A DNA stretch of 64,000 nt from Amphirosellinia nigrospora (Eukaryota; Ascomycota; Sordariomycetes; Xylariales; Xylariaceae), in the NCBI GenBank assembly GCA_004123355.1, contig SCHM01000002.1, positions 6,917,569-6,981,568 of the forward strand. Direction: 5' to 3'. Both the position numbers and the translations under genes were made by a program. The notes under the pieces are model-generated. The model was not told the origin of the DNA. It worked only from the letters and a program-made list of their open reading frames with translations, and made no database searches. Positions 37,263 to 50,600 of this stretch are shown here, piece after piece (the first letter of the stretch is position 1; the number at the start of each line of letters is the position of its first letter).

Positions 37263-39401
37263 ATGACTTCTATTGTAGATCATCAGGCGGCCGGGATAAG
37301 AAAAACTAGAGAGCGCGCGTTCTCCGCACCGCTAGAAGATTGCAGTTCACCTGCGTACTGTTATTCCTTCCTGCCAGAAGGCAGTATTCGATTACTTCGG
37401 CTGATGCCGCATCAAGATAAAAATTCCCCTATACATTGCAACCTCTTTGAATATCATCAATTAGAGTCAGATGAGCAAACGCATCCATACAGTGCTTTAT
37501 CATATGTATGGGGTACGGCGGAAAGTTCACGATCCATCTTCGTAGGTAAACATTACCTACGATTACGAAGAACGTTCATGCAGCACTGTCACGTCTTCGT
37601 TGATCGTCTATTGAAATTATCGTATGGGTAGATGCAATTTGCATCAATCAAGAAGACTTGAAAGAGCGAGGACGACAAGTTCAGTCCATGGCGATGATTT
37701 TTGCGAAGGCAAGTCGTGTAATAGTTTGGCTTGGTGAGGCTGAAGTGGACAGTGAGTTTGCACTCAGAAGCATACAAATATCTGCCAGTGAGAATTCCGA
37801 GGGGACCCTAAATCACAGGATGCTGTCCTCGCGATCCTCCAGCGTCCCTGGTTTAAACGCATGTGGGTATGGCAATGTACTCAGAAACCCTCACAGAAGT
37901 TGTTAACAAAACCAACTTAGGTTCTTCAAGAGGTTGCTGCGGCTCAACATGTTCTCATCATCTGTGGATCATCCGAAATAAATGGATATGCTTTCTGCTC
38001 TGGTTTAGACTCCATGAATCTTCCCTCAGAAACTAATGGAGGCCTCCAGAGCCTGATTCGTCCAGCAACATACCTTATGAGGCGTGCGATATTCCAACCA
38101 AAAGACACCATCGGCGGGACCAGCAGTTTTTCTCTTAGTATCCGACCACTAGGAGAGTTGATAGACATGTACCACACACGAGAGCTTCTGATCGCCGTGA
38201 CAAAATTTATGCCCTACTCGGCATGAGCTCTGCCCATCCCAGCACGAACCGCTTATACCCGAACTACGAGATCTCGTGGAACGATCTTTTTAAAAGATTA
38301 ATCCACGTCCTTCTGGGGGAAAAGGTATCTGTTGAGACATGGGACGAAAAGAAATGGCAGTAATGGAGAGCGAGGGCTGTGTTCTTGGCGAGGTTTCCTC
38401 GGTGAGAGCGACAATGCCTGGGCTGACAGGCAACGTGTCAGTGTCGCGTCAAGAAATACACTTGGCTACTTAGGAGAAGACAGAACATGGACTGCTCATT
38501 GGAGTCTCCAGGCAACGGCGAACAGGCAACGGCGAAGTCTATCAGACAAGGTGATGTTGTCTGTCTTATACGAGGTTCATCAACACCCACAATTGTCAGG
38601 TTATACGAAGACTACTGTGCCGTTATGGCCATTGCCGTGACCCCAACGGATGACGACCTTACTGATAACCATTTACCAGCTGGCCAGATCTCCTGCGGTC
38701 CATAAAAACCTTCTCCTGCAACTTTCTACTTGTTTGGAATTGGGAAAAAACTGTGTGAAGGGCTGGAAGACAAAGAAGACTTTGAAAGCTTCATGGCCAG
38801 TCAGGGACAAAGCCGCGTCAAGACAGACTTGGAAAGAGATCGGGAGAAGATAGCAAGATTACAGAATATTGGACAAGTGCTGAAAGACGCAGAAAAATAC
38901 GAGGAAGCAGTTAAAAATTCTCAAAAAGAGACAAAGACTTATAGAAAGATGTTTGAGCTTCTGAACACCCTTTCAACCACAGAAGCCGAACTACGGCAGC
39001 TCAGTATTTATATTGAGAAGTTCATGCAGGTTGGTGGCACTTCTGATTGATGCGAGGCTTGGCTAATTTGAAAACAGGTGGAAGATACATTGAACAAAAG
39101 CAATGACTTGTTCTTGGCACTCCGTGCAGAGATGGAGGATATGTCGAAAAAGACGAAACGGCTCGAGAAAGAAAACGAAGCCTTGAGGAGGAAAAAAACA
39201 GTGAACGAAGCCTGGAGGAGGAAAGAGAGAACGAAGCTTCCGGCAGAAAATAAAAGCCTCACATACAAAGAATATTGTCAGATGGAAGACCAACTCGGAG
39301 AATTGAGAGTCGTCAAGGGAGTCCTCGAGGGTATTTATTCCCGTACTGGGGAGTGTAATGAGACTGAGGCTGGTTGGTTGATTGGGGCTATTGGCGGATA
39401 A
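37263..39401 (+). CDS. HET-domain protein with C-terminal coiled coil
   Basis: The heterokaryon incompatibility (HET) domain is recognised by PYSALSYVWGTAE, WVDAICINQEDLKER, RVIVWLGEAE and RPWFKRMWVLQEVAAA. HET proteins trigger cell death or defence when unlike fungal cells fuse. After the domain come the typical DRRDKIYALLGMSS and a C-terminal segment (DVVCLIRGSSTPTIVRLYE). A Lys/Glu-rich coiled coil of roughly 150 residues follows and ends at 39401. Introns fit at 37867-37920 and 39030-39077. The reading frame is interrupted at several points. Given how common frame loss is in this window, this may be sequence error, but a decayed allele is also common for this family. I cannot decide between the two. 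Confidence 0.8.
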
Positions 39402-40823
39402 TAGAGCGTATTACCAGCTCTTAGGACTTCTTAAGAGGTATATAGTGTATAGAGCTATTTATTTAGTCTATTCTTATTTATTTTCTGTATACGTATATAC
39501 TAAAGAGGGCGAGTGAGGGGTGTGGGAAAATTAGGCCCAGGGAAGCAGAAGGGTAAGTTAACGAGGGGAGAAAATACGTAAAACCACCAGAATCCTTTGT
39601 TGTATCTTGCCTTTGCACTTAGTAAGAAACACACCACGGAGATTTAAAAGTTTTTATTGGCATTAATATATTGCGTTCCTTTCGATCAACGGATTCCCCT
39701 TTTTTCTACATGGCTGAGACTTGAATGAGATGAGTAGTTCCCAGATTACCTCCTTCCCCTCAGTTCCATTTACCCTGGGCCAATTCAATACATCCAATAT
39801 AAAGTATTTTATATAATACTTGAATTATATTTATAAGAATCAAGTATCCCATTATCAAACAGACAAGCCGTATAGCCATTGGCCATGCAAGGTCCCAGAT
39901 AATAGCCGATGACCTCCAACCCTCCTACTCGGTGGCTGAGACATATATGCCACGATATACGATGTGAGTAGTCACGGTGAACGTACCTAGCCCATAGACA
40001 CCTAGCCAGGGACAAAGTACGTGTGTGTATATAGATGGAGACTAGTCATCAGGAGGGATAGATTCTTTGTGCAATAACAAGAGTCATACGTACCCTATAC
40101 TAGAGGTCCTGACAATATAGAAGGGGTATTGGTCAATATAGTCTTGCGTGATACGAGCCCCTTTCGAGAAGCCTAGGACTTGAGGTCTGAAAGTCCACAA
40201 CTTCTATCTATGAATAAGGGGCTTTGGGGGAGGTCACATTGTAGTCAGAATTAGGAATGCGCAAGCTCGACAGACCCTAAAAAGATTATTAGCTAAAAAG
40301 GGCATTGCGTTCCAAACACGTGAGTACAGCTCCTTGTCACACTTATGCCTTGAGTAAAAGGGTAGACGAAGGGTAAGTCTGGACATATAAGGTTGTAGAA
40401 CTTATTGAGCATAATAATAGATAGATCCTCTCGGATATCTTGTAATAAATTCTACAGATTTGGTGTGTTTGGACATCAACTACGTAAGTCTTGCATACGG
40501 TAATTGGAGTTAGTAAATGAGGTTTCGAGTTATCCAGCTAGTTGGTCTAGTATAAACAAAGTTATAGTGTATATGCAATAGCTAGCTACATTGATGTGCA
40601 GCTACACATCATTTGTTAAGTAAAACCCAAGGATTCAGTGGCAAATAAGACTCGAAGTTTAGGGGTAGCTCTAGTCGTCGTCAAACTTAGGGGCTTAGCA
40701 ACGCTCAGCACAAAACCTGTATATAACGATCTTGATCAATGAAATGTTGCAAAGAACTTCTTCCATATCCTGCAATGATGCTTTCGTAGACCATTTTTAT
40801 GCATGACATACAGAGATTGGCGC
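39402..40823. other. AT-rich intergenic region
   Basis: About 1.4 kb of AT-rich DNA between convergent genes, with no supported frame. TATATA-rich stretches occur near 39440-39500 and 40020-40130. Confidence 0.4.
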
Positions 40824-41669
40824 TTAAGGCTGAGCGCAAGCGCCGTTTGTGCAGATGTAATCATCCGAACAATCGTCGAAGGTGGCGCACGAGCATCCTA
40901 GAGCAAAGAAATTAGCTATCTGTCGCTCACAGACCAATTTTCATCTTCTGTCATACCTATACAGTGACCAGCCCAGGAACAGCCTGTCTGACAGGTAGGG
41001 CTGCTGCCGCCACCATTGCAGATACTGCCCGGGTTATTATTGGCATAGACATGTCCGGTGTTGCAAGTGCCAGAGCTCCAGAGCGGCGTGGCTGCAAGAC
41101 ACGTTAGCTCAGCGTCGTAGTAACATTGTTTACAGTGGTAGAATAAAGCTGTATCACTTACTATCGACCTCTAGGTTGGTTGGCGGGTCTCGGATGACGC
41201 TTTGTGCCGCGTTGGGCGTGAGCTGGTTCTCACAATTGACTTGAGCACTTCCACCGTTTTGGGAGTTGCCTGTGAAAATGTCGGTCCATTGGGCGGTTGC
41301 TTTGGAGCAATTACTGTCAGCAAACCTATTATCCTTGACTCTCTTTCATCTCTCGCTGACAAGATTTGAGCAAGATACTTACTGCATCCTGCGCAAATAT
41401 CCTCATTGCGGATATACTTCTTCAGGTAAGGAGCGTAGACAATTTCACATTGTCCGTATGCACCCCTTGCTTAGACGCAAAAGTCAAGGGTCACTGAAAG
41501 TTCCTGTGCCGCCAGCATGGAACCCACGCGAGGAGCAGCTGAACGCAATGGCGTCCGACCCTGCTGGGTCATTATCCGGAACGCCGTAGAAGGTGGTCTT
41601 CACATTGCTGGTGACGGAGCACGCAGCTGCTACACCAGCTAGGAGAGAGAGATAGGCAACGGAGCGCAT
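40824..41669 (-). CDS. Secreted cysteine-rich protein
   Basis: The signal peptide is MRSVAYLSLLAGVAAA. The mature protein begins CSVTSNVKTTFYGVPDND and continues GGTGTFSDPLTFAS, YGQCEIVYAPYLKKYIRNED, ICAGC, AQWTDIFTG, VNCENQLTPN, SPTCQTGCSWAGHC and a last exon with DDCSDDYICTNGACAQP. It resembles a family of secreted fungal proteins of unknown function that I know only by pattern. At least three introns separate these pieces (near 41350, 41120 and 40940). Stop is at 40826-40824. One frame change after TFSDP fits a missing C in a run; another is likely at the first splice junction. A wall or host-contact role is inference from secretion and the many Cys. Confidence 0.65.
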
Positions 41670-43383
41670 TGTGATGGATTTTGATAGAAAGTCGGGTTTA
41701 GGATCGGCTGTGGCTCTCATGAAACGAATGTTGTGATCAGTTGGGAAGGAGGACTACTTATATAAAAGAAGGACAGCAATATGAATGGGAATAAAACATA
41801 TGTTGTAATCTGACGATAGACTTCGAACGTTTTAGGAAGGACGATGATGACTGCCTCCTAATAAGGTCGCCTCATCAACCGCATAGGGTGGTAACAGGAT
41901 TATTAGTCAATTTCGTTTCGCAGCCAATTAGGTTATTATTACCATGCAACTGTCTTATAGGGGCACTGAAGTCCTGGGAGGAATGGGCTTGAACTATGCA
42001 CGGCTGGCGCTGTTGCTGTCGCCAGCATGATCAGATGTTGTTTCTACACCGCACTAAGCAGCCGCCTTCCTGTCCTGGAATGGCTGTTCGAACTCGAGGA
42101 CCTGCTGAATCGAAACATTGACTCTTTGTACTACAATTAAGAGTGTTGGGCATGCCTATTACTTCTGTATGGATTTGTCTATTAACCAAGACTGTTTGGC
42201 GGAAGTTGTTATTAATTATATTATACTGCTGCTATACATTTCATGTTATTCGTAGTGTGAGAAACCTGCTATTAGCTGCATGTCAGTCTTAGGTGATTTG
42301 ATGCTTCAGCCCTAGTTATACATTGCTATTCCCGTAACACCGCTTTTCCGCGCCGGAATCAGCTCTAGACCTACATATTACGGACAATACTAATCAGATA
42401 TTTATCTCCATCCTAGAATTCCTGTAAAGTCTCTTAACTACCTAGAAAACACGAGGATACGCAGGATGCAAACAGCCCGCTCTATTCATATCTAATGAGC
42501 TCATATGAGAGTTAGTATTGTTCACTAAGTTTCGGTATAAACATTTGAAAGGGTCTGGCAACTAGTGGCTTTCTTTGACCCACTGTAGCTGGCCACCTGG
42601 GCAGCTTCTAGGCTAGCCAGGTACCTAAGCTTAGCGTCCTAGAGATGTCCAGGTACCTAGGACTCTTCAGACCTCATGTCATTTATCCATTTCTGGTTGG
42701 CTTGGTAAATACGAAGCAGCTCCCTGCGTCTCAGATATCGAGTATTTGTTGGCTTCGTGTTACCAGCGCTGAGCCGCATGACTGCTCGGATATGCATTCA
42801 AGCAATGTTGAGATGTGATTCGGCGAGCGTGTACGATCTTAGATCGCTGAAAGTGATCCTTGTTCGTGATCGACTTTCCCAAATCTTCAACATAGGGTTG
42901 AGTCGGCAGTCAGACTTTGAGTAAATTAAATTAGCCAAGATAGCTAGTTTCTATAGTAGCATCCGTCTTTAACATCGCCGGTCGGGGCCTCCGGGTTATG
43001 GGGAGCAGACTTACATCGCCGTAAGTACCTATATACCCGCCCTGAGTAGGTCCGGGCCGGCTCGGCCCCCGTAAACCTTCGCGATCGCGCTTCACAATAT
43101 CCGCGCCTATAATGAAGAACGTGCATACGAATGGCTGGAAACAAATTTGCGAAACTAGCTCATTTCGCATTACAATAATAGCTTGCCTATTCTTATGATT
43201 GGCTCTTTGAACGAGATCCTGATAATTCGTTTTATAGAATGAGGCCTTGCTCATGGACTATTTTTAGGTTGAGCTAATAGTAGAAGGTAATTCTTCAACG
43301 TTAGCTGAAGATTCTGAGATGTTGATGAGTGGCTTCCGTACTGCCAACGATTTATGTCGGTACTCTGACTTGTCTATACAAAC
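41670..43383. other. Intergenic region
   Basis: About 1.7 kb. A patch near 42590-42670 contains two CCAGGTACCTA elements within about 45 bases, each part of a short palindrome. The frame at 42931-43254 is unsupported. Confidence 0.4.
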
Positions 43384-44943
43384 CTAAACTACAACTGGTT
43401 CCTTCTTCTTTGCTAGTTCGCGATGATGAAGGAAGCGGATAGTAAACGCCGTAACTATGAGGCCAGCAGCAATAAACACCATCGTGATAAAGCCCTTGTG
43501 ATACTGTGGGGAGTCGACTTGTTGCCAGACGATTAGAGGTAGCCATGCCTGCACCACATATGCCAGCTCGTTCATAGACGCCGTAACGAATGCCCTCTCC
43601 TCATTATCGTCGCCGCAGATCTCATGGGCCCACGCGAATGTAAGCCCGCTGATTCCACTACTGATAAGCCCCAGGAAATATGACCCCCACTTCCAACCTC
43701 TCGGGATATCCCACACGGCAAGGCTTGTGTTCGTGGCAATATTGACGGCCCCAGCGAAGACCATCGGTGGCCACCTCGCGCCTCGAAATATAGTATCAGA
43801 GCTCCAAGCATATATGTAGGTGAATAGCACAGCAACTGCCGAAGCGATGGTAGGATAGGTGTTAATGGCCGTAATATCATACCCCTCCGACTTAAGCCAA
43901 AGCGAAAAGGCCGGTTGACTCCCATAGCCACTCCCGTTGTTGAAGAATATGTAGAGCAAGACGAGAGTGTAGATGTGCCAGGACGAGAAGATTTTCTTAA
44001 ACTTGGCCTTCGTGTACTTACCCCTTTTCGCGCGGCCTTCTAACTCCATTCGCTTGTTCGCCATCGCGATGTCTTCCTTCGTCAGCCACCATGCTCTAGT
44101 GATCTCCGGGACGTCTGGGAAGAGGAAGAACCCGGCAATTGCGACTGGCAGCGAGATGACCGTGTTTATGATGAACAGCCATTGCCAACCGTGAAACCCG
44201 CCGGTGCCTTCAAGCTTATAGACTGCTGCTATTAAGTAGCCCGAGAACATGGTCCCGATAGCGCCGCTCGAGTGAAAGATGCAGGAGCGCTTTGCCAACT
44301 CGTCTTTCCGGTACCAGCTGCCTATAACGTACTGCATGCCTGGGTAGAATGCGCTCTCTGCCAGTCCGATGAAGAACCTAAGAACGTAGATCTGCGTAGC
44401 TGTCTGACACTTGGCAAGGAGAATGGTAAGGACAGACCACAACACCTATCTATTGATGAGCTTACTCCTACAAAACCCGGGTGCGAAGACTGACCTCAAG
44501 AGAAGGAATCCAGATCGACGGCCGGACTTTGGTCAAGATCATATTGCTTTGATTTGTTAGAAAATTCCTTTAAACACACAAGCGATCGCTTACCTCGGAA
44601 TTTCCCCAATCACATAACCCACAGTCCATGCTGTCGTTATATAATTGAGCTGATTACCGTACAGGCCCAAATCTTCCTTCATTCCCGAGACGAAAGCACT
44701 GTTGATGTTGACCTGGTCTAGGTACTTGATGAAGTACCCCAAGGAAGCCAGACTCAAAACAACGGCATCCAATTTGAACAAGAAACGTCGCTCTTCCGGC
44801 GACTTGTCAAAAGTATCCCAAATGTAGGATCGCCAGGTTTTCTTCGGCCTCGTAGCTATACTCGTGGGTTCTTGGTCAATACTATTGGTACCTGAATTGT
44901 CTCCGTCGTCGTTCACCCTCAAGACTTTGATATCGGAGTCCAT
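43384..44943 (-). CDS. Major facilitator transporter, Dal5/Liz1-type anion:cation symporter
   Basis: An intact three-exon gene (44943-44594, a 52-base exon encoding NMILTKVRPSIWIPSLE, and 44445-43384) of 487 residues. Conserved parts are LGYFIKYLDQVNINSAFVSG, LRFFIGLAESAFYPGMQYVI and WYRKDELAKRSCIF, all typical of the anion:cation symporter branch that includes yeast Dal5, Tna1 and fission yeast Liz1 (allantoate, nicotinate, pantothenate). About twelve membrane spans are expected in the plasma membrane. The start is taken at MDSDIKVLRVNDD; an ATG 22 codons upstream is in frame but less likely. It is divergent from a TauD-type dioxygenase across 917 bases, so an organic acid such as a sulfonate is a fair guess for its substrate. 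Confidence 0.9.
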
Positions 44944-45860
44944 AGTGTTGTATGAACGATGAGTCCCCGGGTGCTCATGTCTTCTTCTCCGTACCAGTGT
45001 ATCGTACATGGAAGGGGAGAGACTTCTTGATCATCGATACCATTCCCGGATAGAAAAGGAGGAGGGAGCAAAACAAATACAGTCTACTTGATTACTCAGC
45101 TAGGATTCCATCAAATAGCCACGCCATTGCGTAGTCCATAAAGCTGCACAAAACCGAGGTTCCGCGCGCATTATCATGATCTCGATTGATCGACCCATGC
45201 TTCAAGTTCCAGACCAGGGATCGTGCATCTACACCGGCATATCCCGTTGATTCAAATCTCGGACGATGGGATACACGGAATTATAGACCCGTACCCTACC
45301 AACGGCGACTATACAGGAGCACATTCCAAGCGAAAATTCCCCATTGAACCATGATACGCCAACATTTCCGAGATGACACCAGTTTCAACAACATCGCGTC
45401 ATCTTCCCCTCACCGAGAAAACCGAATGAAACCCTGGCGATAAGAAGACCGCGTGGTTTAGCACATGGGGAGGTGGGATGCGCTCTCGCATCATGACGCG
45501 CTTGTATCACGAATTATGCGGGGGCCAATCACGGCCCCGGAGCAGTGGGACGACAGCAACGCCGGCACCGTTCCGGTTGCTGCGCGCGTCTATCAGATGA
45601 TAATCGCAATGGAGACACGAGACGGCATGCATTGCTTGAAAGCCGGAACTCCAAGTTTCAATGGCAAGCTGTATTATTCAGCTAGATAGCTTGTCCCGGT
45701 ATCGCCGGGTTGCAACGGCGCGAGCCGAAGTATGTATAAGAGAGAAGCTCTCGCGGGGTGGCTTCGACGTCACTACTTGCTGCACGTTTTATTTTTTTCT
45801 CAGAATATCAATTAACACGCTCATAAGACTATAAAATAATCATCCGACGGTTGTGAAATA
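44944..45860. promoter_or_regulatory. Divergent promoter region, transporter / TauD dioxygenase
   Basis: A 917-base spacer between a transporter and a dioxygenase read in opposite directions. A GATAAG (nitrogen-regulator type) lies near 45438. I did not find a clear sulfur-regulator (CYS3/MetR) palindrome by eye. Confidence 0.4.
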
Positions 45861-47169
45861 ATGGCGCCCGGACCAATTGATGAGCGCATTGTCGACGTAG
45901 CTCAGCCCGTCAAGGACACGCTGGGACTCCCAGAGGCCACAGTTCATAGACTCAAGAAGGGTGGCGTTGACTTATCTAACGGATATCCATACCGACCAGC
46001 TCGCCCGCTCTACCTACAAGACGTGCTCGAAATCCGTAACAAACAATGGGTACACAACGATGCTGGCGCTAGGGAGTCAAAGTCGGCTCTGCTCTCTGCC
46101 GCGACCAAAGTCACAGATCTCACGACACATATCGGCACCGAGATCGAAGGCCTCCAACTTAAAGATCTCACAGACCAGCAGAAAGACGAGCTCGCGCTCC
46201 TCATCGCCGAGCGCAGCGTGGTCTTTTTCCGAAACCAGGATATTTCTCCCCAACAACAGCTCGACTTAGGGAAGTACTACGGCGTGCCCGAGATCCATGT
46301 GAGCCATTCTCAATCCCGCATACTGATAACGAGACAACTAACTGGAGCTCTCCTATTCGCTAGCCCCAAGTCCCACAGGTACCCGGCGAGCTCGGAGTGA
46401 CGGTCATCTGGCCCGATCTACAAGCGACAGAGCGCCAAGCCAACTTCCGAAACCCGGGCGGCGCATCGCGGTGGCACAGCGACCTCGTACACGAGCTGCA
46501 GCCGGCGGGGATCACGCATTTGCACAACGACACGGTGCCGCCCGTGGGGGGCGACACGCTCTGGGCGAGCGGCTACGCGGCGTACGAGAAGCTATCCCCG
46601 GGTTCCGCAAGATCATCGACGGACGGCAGGCCGTGTACCGCTCCGCGCACGCGTATCTAGATCGCGAAGACCCATCGGCGGGCCCGAAACACATCGAGCG
46701 CGTGCACCCTCTCGTCCGCGTACATCCTGCGACGGGGTGGAAGGCGCTCTGGGTCAACCGGGCCATGACGGACCGGATCGTGGGGCTCGATCGCGCCGAG
46801 AGCGATGCGATTCTGAACTACCTATACCACGTGTACGAGAGTAACGTCGATATCCAGGTCCGGTTTAAGTGGACGCCTGGCACGAGTGCGTTATGGGATA
46901 ACAGGTGAGATAGGACAACTATCCAGTCGCTAGGGGTGTTTCGTTTTGTACGAGGATTGTGACTAATGTGAATTGCCTGCGCTAGGATAACCATTCATAA
47001 TGCGAGCTGGGACTACGGCGGCAGACATCCAAGGCACGGAACGCGTGTCACCTCGCTGGCTGAGAAGCCTGTATTCGATCCTTCGGCTCCGACGAGGCGG
47101 GAGGCACTTGGATTGCTGGATGCGAGTGAGATACGCGAACAGGAGCAGCAGATTGATGGGCCTATTTAG
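45861..47169 (+). CDS. TauD/TfdA-family Fe(II)/2-oxoglutarate dioxygenase
   Basis: Enzymes of this family oxidise taurine, other sulfonates or related acids using 2-oxoglutarate, releasing sulfite from taurine. Exons are 45861-46298, 46364-46904 and 46986-47169, totalling 388 codons with one base added. The iron site is visible: HxD in SRWHSDLVHE and the distal His in TIHNASWDYGGRHPRHGTRV. The 2-oxoglutarate-binding Arg is in the same segment. ERSVVFFRNQDIS is the usual start of the fold. The frame changes once, near 46598 after EKLSPG (run of G), and resumes as FRKIIDGRQAVY. The divergent transporter suggests uptake and breakdown of one compound, possibly as a sulfur source; the substrate is inference. 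Confidence 0.92.
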
Positions 47170-47622
47170 ATTGAGAGTAGTGAGACCCATCATGAGCGAA
47201 CCACTGATAGGGTTGTGTGGGGCTCCTGTAGTGTTCGAGGAGATTGTAAACAGAATAAAGAATCCCATTAGTTCCAATGTATTAATCCGAGGAATCATGA
47301 AGACAGCAGAACCTACTAGCACGCGAAAGCTGTCCTTTTGCTGAACGATTTATCGTCCGATTAGAATCTTCAGCTTGGATACTGCTTACTGCTCACATGA
47401 AGATCGGGTAGCAATAACCGCGTAAAGTGTGGAAGAACATATGTACTAGTCACGGTGAATCGTGACGGTATGGTTAGGGCAACGCTTAATTTCCAAAAGA
47501 CAATTCGCTCTTCATTCTTTGCAACATCTGTCAAATGCTTGCTCGCAGACACATGTAGGTTGAAACTGTACATGATGATACCATAGCCACTCGACATACT
47601 TGAAAGCTATAGTGATGATGCT
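47170..47622. other. Convergent 3' spacer
   Basis: About 450 bases between the convergent ends of the TauD-type gene and glucosidase II. No supported frame; terminators for both are expected here. Confidence 0.4.
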
Positions 47623-50600
47623 CTAAGCGAAATTGATAGTCCAATCAGCCCCAATTTTGGCCCCAACACGTCCGACGATAGCGAAGGTCCCCCGGGTGGC
47701 ATCGCTCTTGAAATATTCTAGCTTCACCGTAGATTGCTTCCCACCAGTTTCTAGCTGGACCTCCTTTTTGTGGGCCCAGGACTTAGGGGCACCAACGACA
47801 ATAATCTTGTCCACGGCGACATCATGCATCTTTTTCAGCCAATCGCCTTCCTTGATGCTCTTGGCATCGCGGCCGTCAGCATCAGTTGAGGAAAGCTTAG
47901 ATCCCTCTAATTTGAAAGTGCGATGGATATACTCGCCCTTCTGATAATCGAAAGAGTCGCCATCGTCGGCATATAATTGACCTTCAGCGGTGCCGTCCTT
48001 ACCGACCACTACCACAATGGTATAATCATCAGATTTCATTAGCTGGACAGAGCGTCGAGGGATGTCCCGACGAGGGAAAATATGGCCCCCCGAATGAGGA
48101 TGGGAATACTCTCGATAGGCGCGTCTACCGTTAGACTCTTGCCCTGCGATGTTGGTAATTGTTGGTAGGTGAAATAGTTGTAGTAGATCTCGTTATCCGG
48201 AATGTAGATATCTTCCGTCGTCTTGCCCTGCTCAACTACAGGTTTAACAAGGATTCCGGTCGAGCCAACAAAAAACTGGTTATCGATGCCGAAGCCACTG
48301 TCACTACTGGGGTGAGTCCAGTACATCGGTCGGATGATGGGGCTGCCGTCCTGGTGTGCTTGGTGAAATGCTGTATACCAAGAAGGCATCAGACTGTAGC
48401 GAAGTCGAAGAGCTGAGGTAACGATATTACGATACGGCTCTCCGAGCAGATAAGGCTCTCGTCGCCTGGCATCGATATGGGCATGGCCGCGGAAGAAGGA
48501 TAGAAGGCACCAGCCTGATACCAGCGAGTTTGTAGTTCGGCTTCGGGTTACCGAAAAAGCCACCAACATCAGCGCCAGCAAAGGGGAACCCTGATACTCC
48601 CTGGTTCAGAATCATGGGAATTGATACTCCCAAGTGTTCCCAACTGGCTTGGTTATCACCAGTCCACATGGCACCAACACGCTGCGAACCGGCGTAGAAT
48701 GACCGAGTAAGGACAAATGGGCGGCGAAGCTCTCCCTTCTTGCGAGATTTTAGAGCCTCATGAGTGGCATTATGGAAGGTCATGCCGTTTATATTGTGAA
48801 CATCACGATGCTCCCATGAGCCGTGATGCACATTATCTTTTGGCATTGTCACCTCAGGCCCATTGAAAACCGATGGCTCGTTCATATCGTTCCATAGCCA
48901 GGTGTTTTCCATAGTTCCCTTGAACTTGTCGTATTTGAATAGTGATTTCCACCATTTGATGGCGGATGGATTGAAACAGTCGATCCAGAGTGATGAACCG
49001 GGCCAGCACCAGCCTTCAAAGTCCTTGCCTTCCTTATTCTTAACAGCCAGACCATTTGATTTGAGTTCCTCGACCACGGAGTAGCTGCCTGCGTTTTTAA
49101 TGTGGGGGTCAATAATGACGACAAGCTGCCGGCCATGAGCATCTAATTGTTGACCCATCGAGATAGGATCCTTGAACATGTCATCATCCCAGGTGAAATA
49201 TTTCTTCTCATCCGTGTACTCAATGTCGAGCCAAATAACATCGTAGGGAATTTGATGGCGGTCCATCTTTCGGTCAACTTCCTTCACATCGTCGTCTGAT
49301 ACATAGTTCCAGCGGCATTGGTGGTATCCAATCGAGAATTCTTGTGGCATCGCGGTTGTTCCTGTGAGCTCACCGTACGCTTTAGTCACATCCTGTGGAG
49401 TGGGACCTAGGAAGACGAAAAGATCCATTACGCCAGCTTCAGAAATCCAGTGGGTCTGAGTGTTAGTTTTACCCCCCTTTCCGAGATGCAGTGGGTTTGT
49501 TGATTCCTTCGCTTTTGTGATATCAACCCAGGTTTCCGCCGCATTGAGCCAGAAAACTGCAACAGTGGAGTCTTTCTTCTGTGCTTGCATCAAAGGAATA
49601 GCCCCATACAGGGTCATCGGACTGTCCAAGATATATTCGAAGACATCCGAGTTGTATAGCCTGTAGGGTTCCGTGTATGCACCGTCGCCGCCCCTGGTTT
49701 CTTTCAGTGACAGAGGCCCGGCATGCTCAGGGATACCATAGACGTGATCGTAGCCAAAAAAGGTGATGTCGAGCGCAACGCTTTCAGGTCCACGGGGCTT
49801 AGAATCCGTATTACCACCAAAACTCTCATCCCACCACGTGCTCTCATCCTCTCCTGCAGGCTCAACGGCCGATTCCTCAGCCTTCTCGGCCTTGTCGGCA
49901 TTCTCATCACCCTCCTTCTTTTCCTCTGCAGGTGGCTTCTCAACCTTTGCTCGCCAATGTTCCAGATTCATGAGACCTCGGTCATTAAGTTTGAGTTGGG
50001 CGGAGCCATCGCGTTTGAACTCGATAGAATATGGGTCGTACTTGATATCGGCCTCGAATGCGGAGTTGGGGCCATATTGAATTTTTATGCCGGTCTTGCC
50101 CTCGTAAGAAACTTTAGCATCGGCATCCACCGTTGTACCGCCAACAACGGCCCATTTCTCGGCTTCGTTATACCGCTCCTTTCTCACTTGACTGTTATGA
50201 CGAAGCTCAATGTTCTTTTCCTGACGTCGCTTCTCGTCGACGGTTACGCGAGCAGTGCCGGACTTGTGAAAAGCGACGGTAAGAGGCAGTTCAACCGTGG
50301 TGCCTTGGTCGTCTATCCTTTTGAGGATCGTAGCGTGAAATAGGCCATCTTTGAATGAGGCATCGGTGGGTATAATCTTGTATGGTGCCTGCCATGACGA
50401 TCCTTGGGCGATTGCCTTGTCGGCGTAGTGTCTATTTCTTTTACAGAATCCCGACTGGTCGCATTTTTTGAAATCGTGCTCCTTGACCGCAGCTGCATTG
50501 GCGGTGGTATTAGTAACAACTAACAAGATGGTGCATTAGTGACAGGCACATACCTCCAAACGAAAACAAGGACAAGAACACGCCCAATGCACACAGCAAA

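Noticed and set aside
49723-50343. 206-codon open frame on the plus strand
   Set aside because: Antisense to glucosidase II; composition is that of a shadow and there is no domain.
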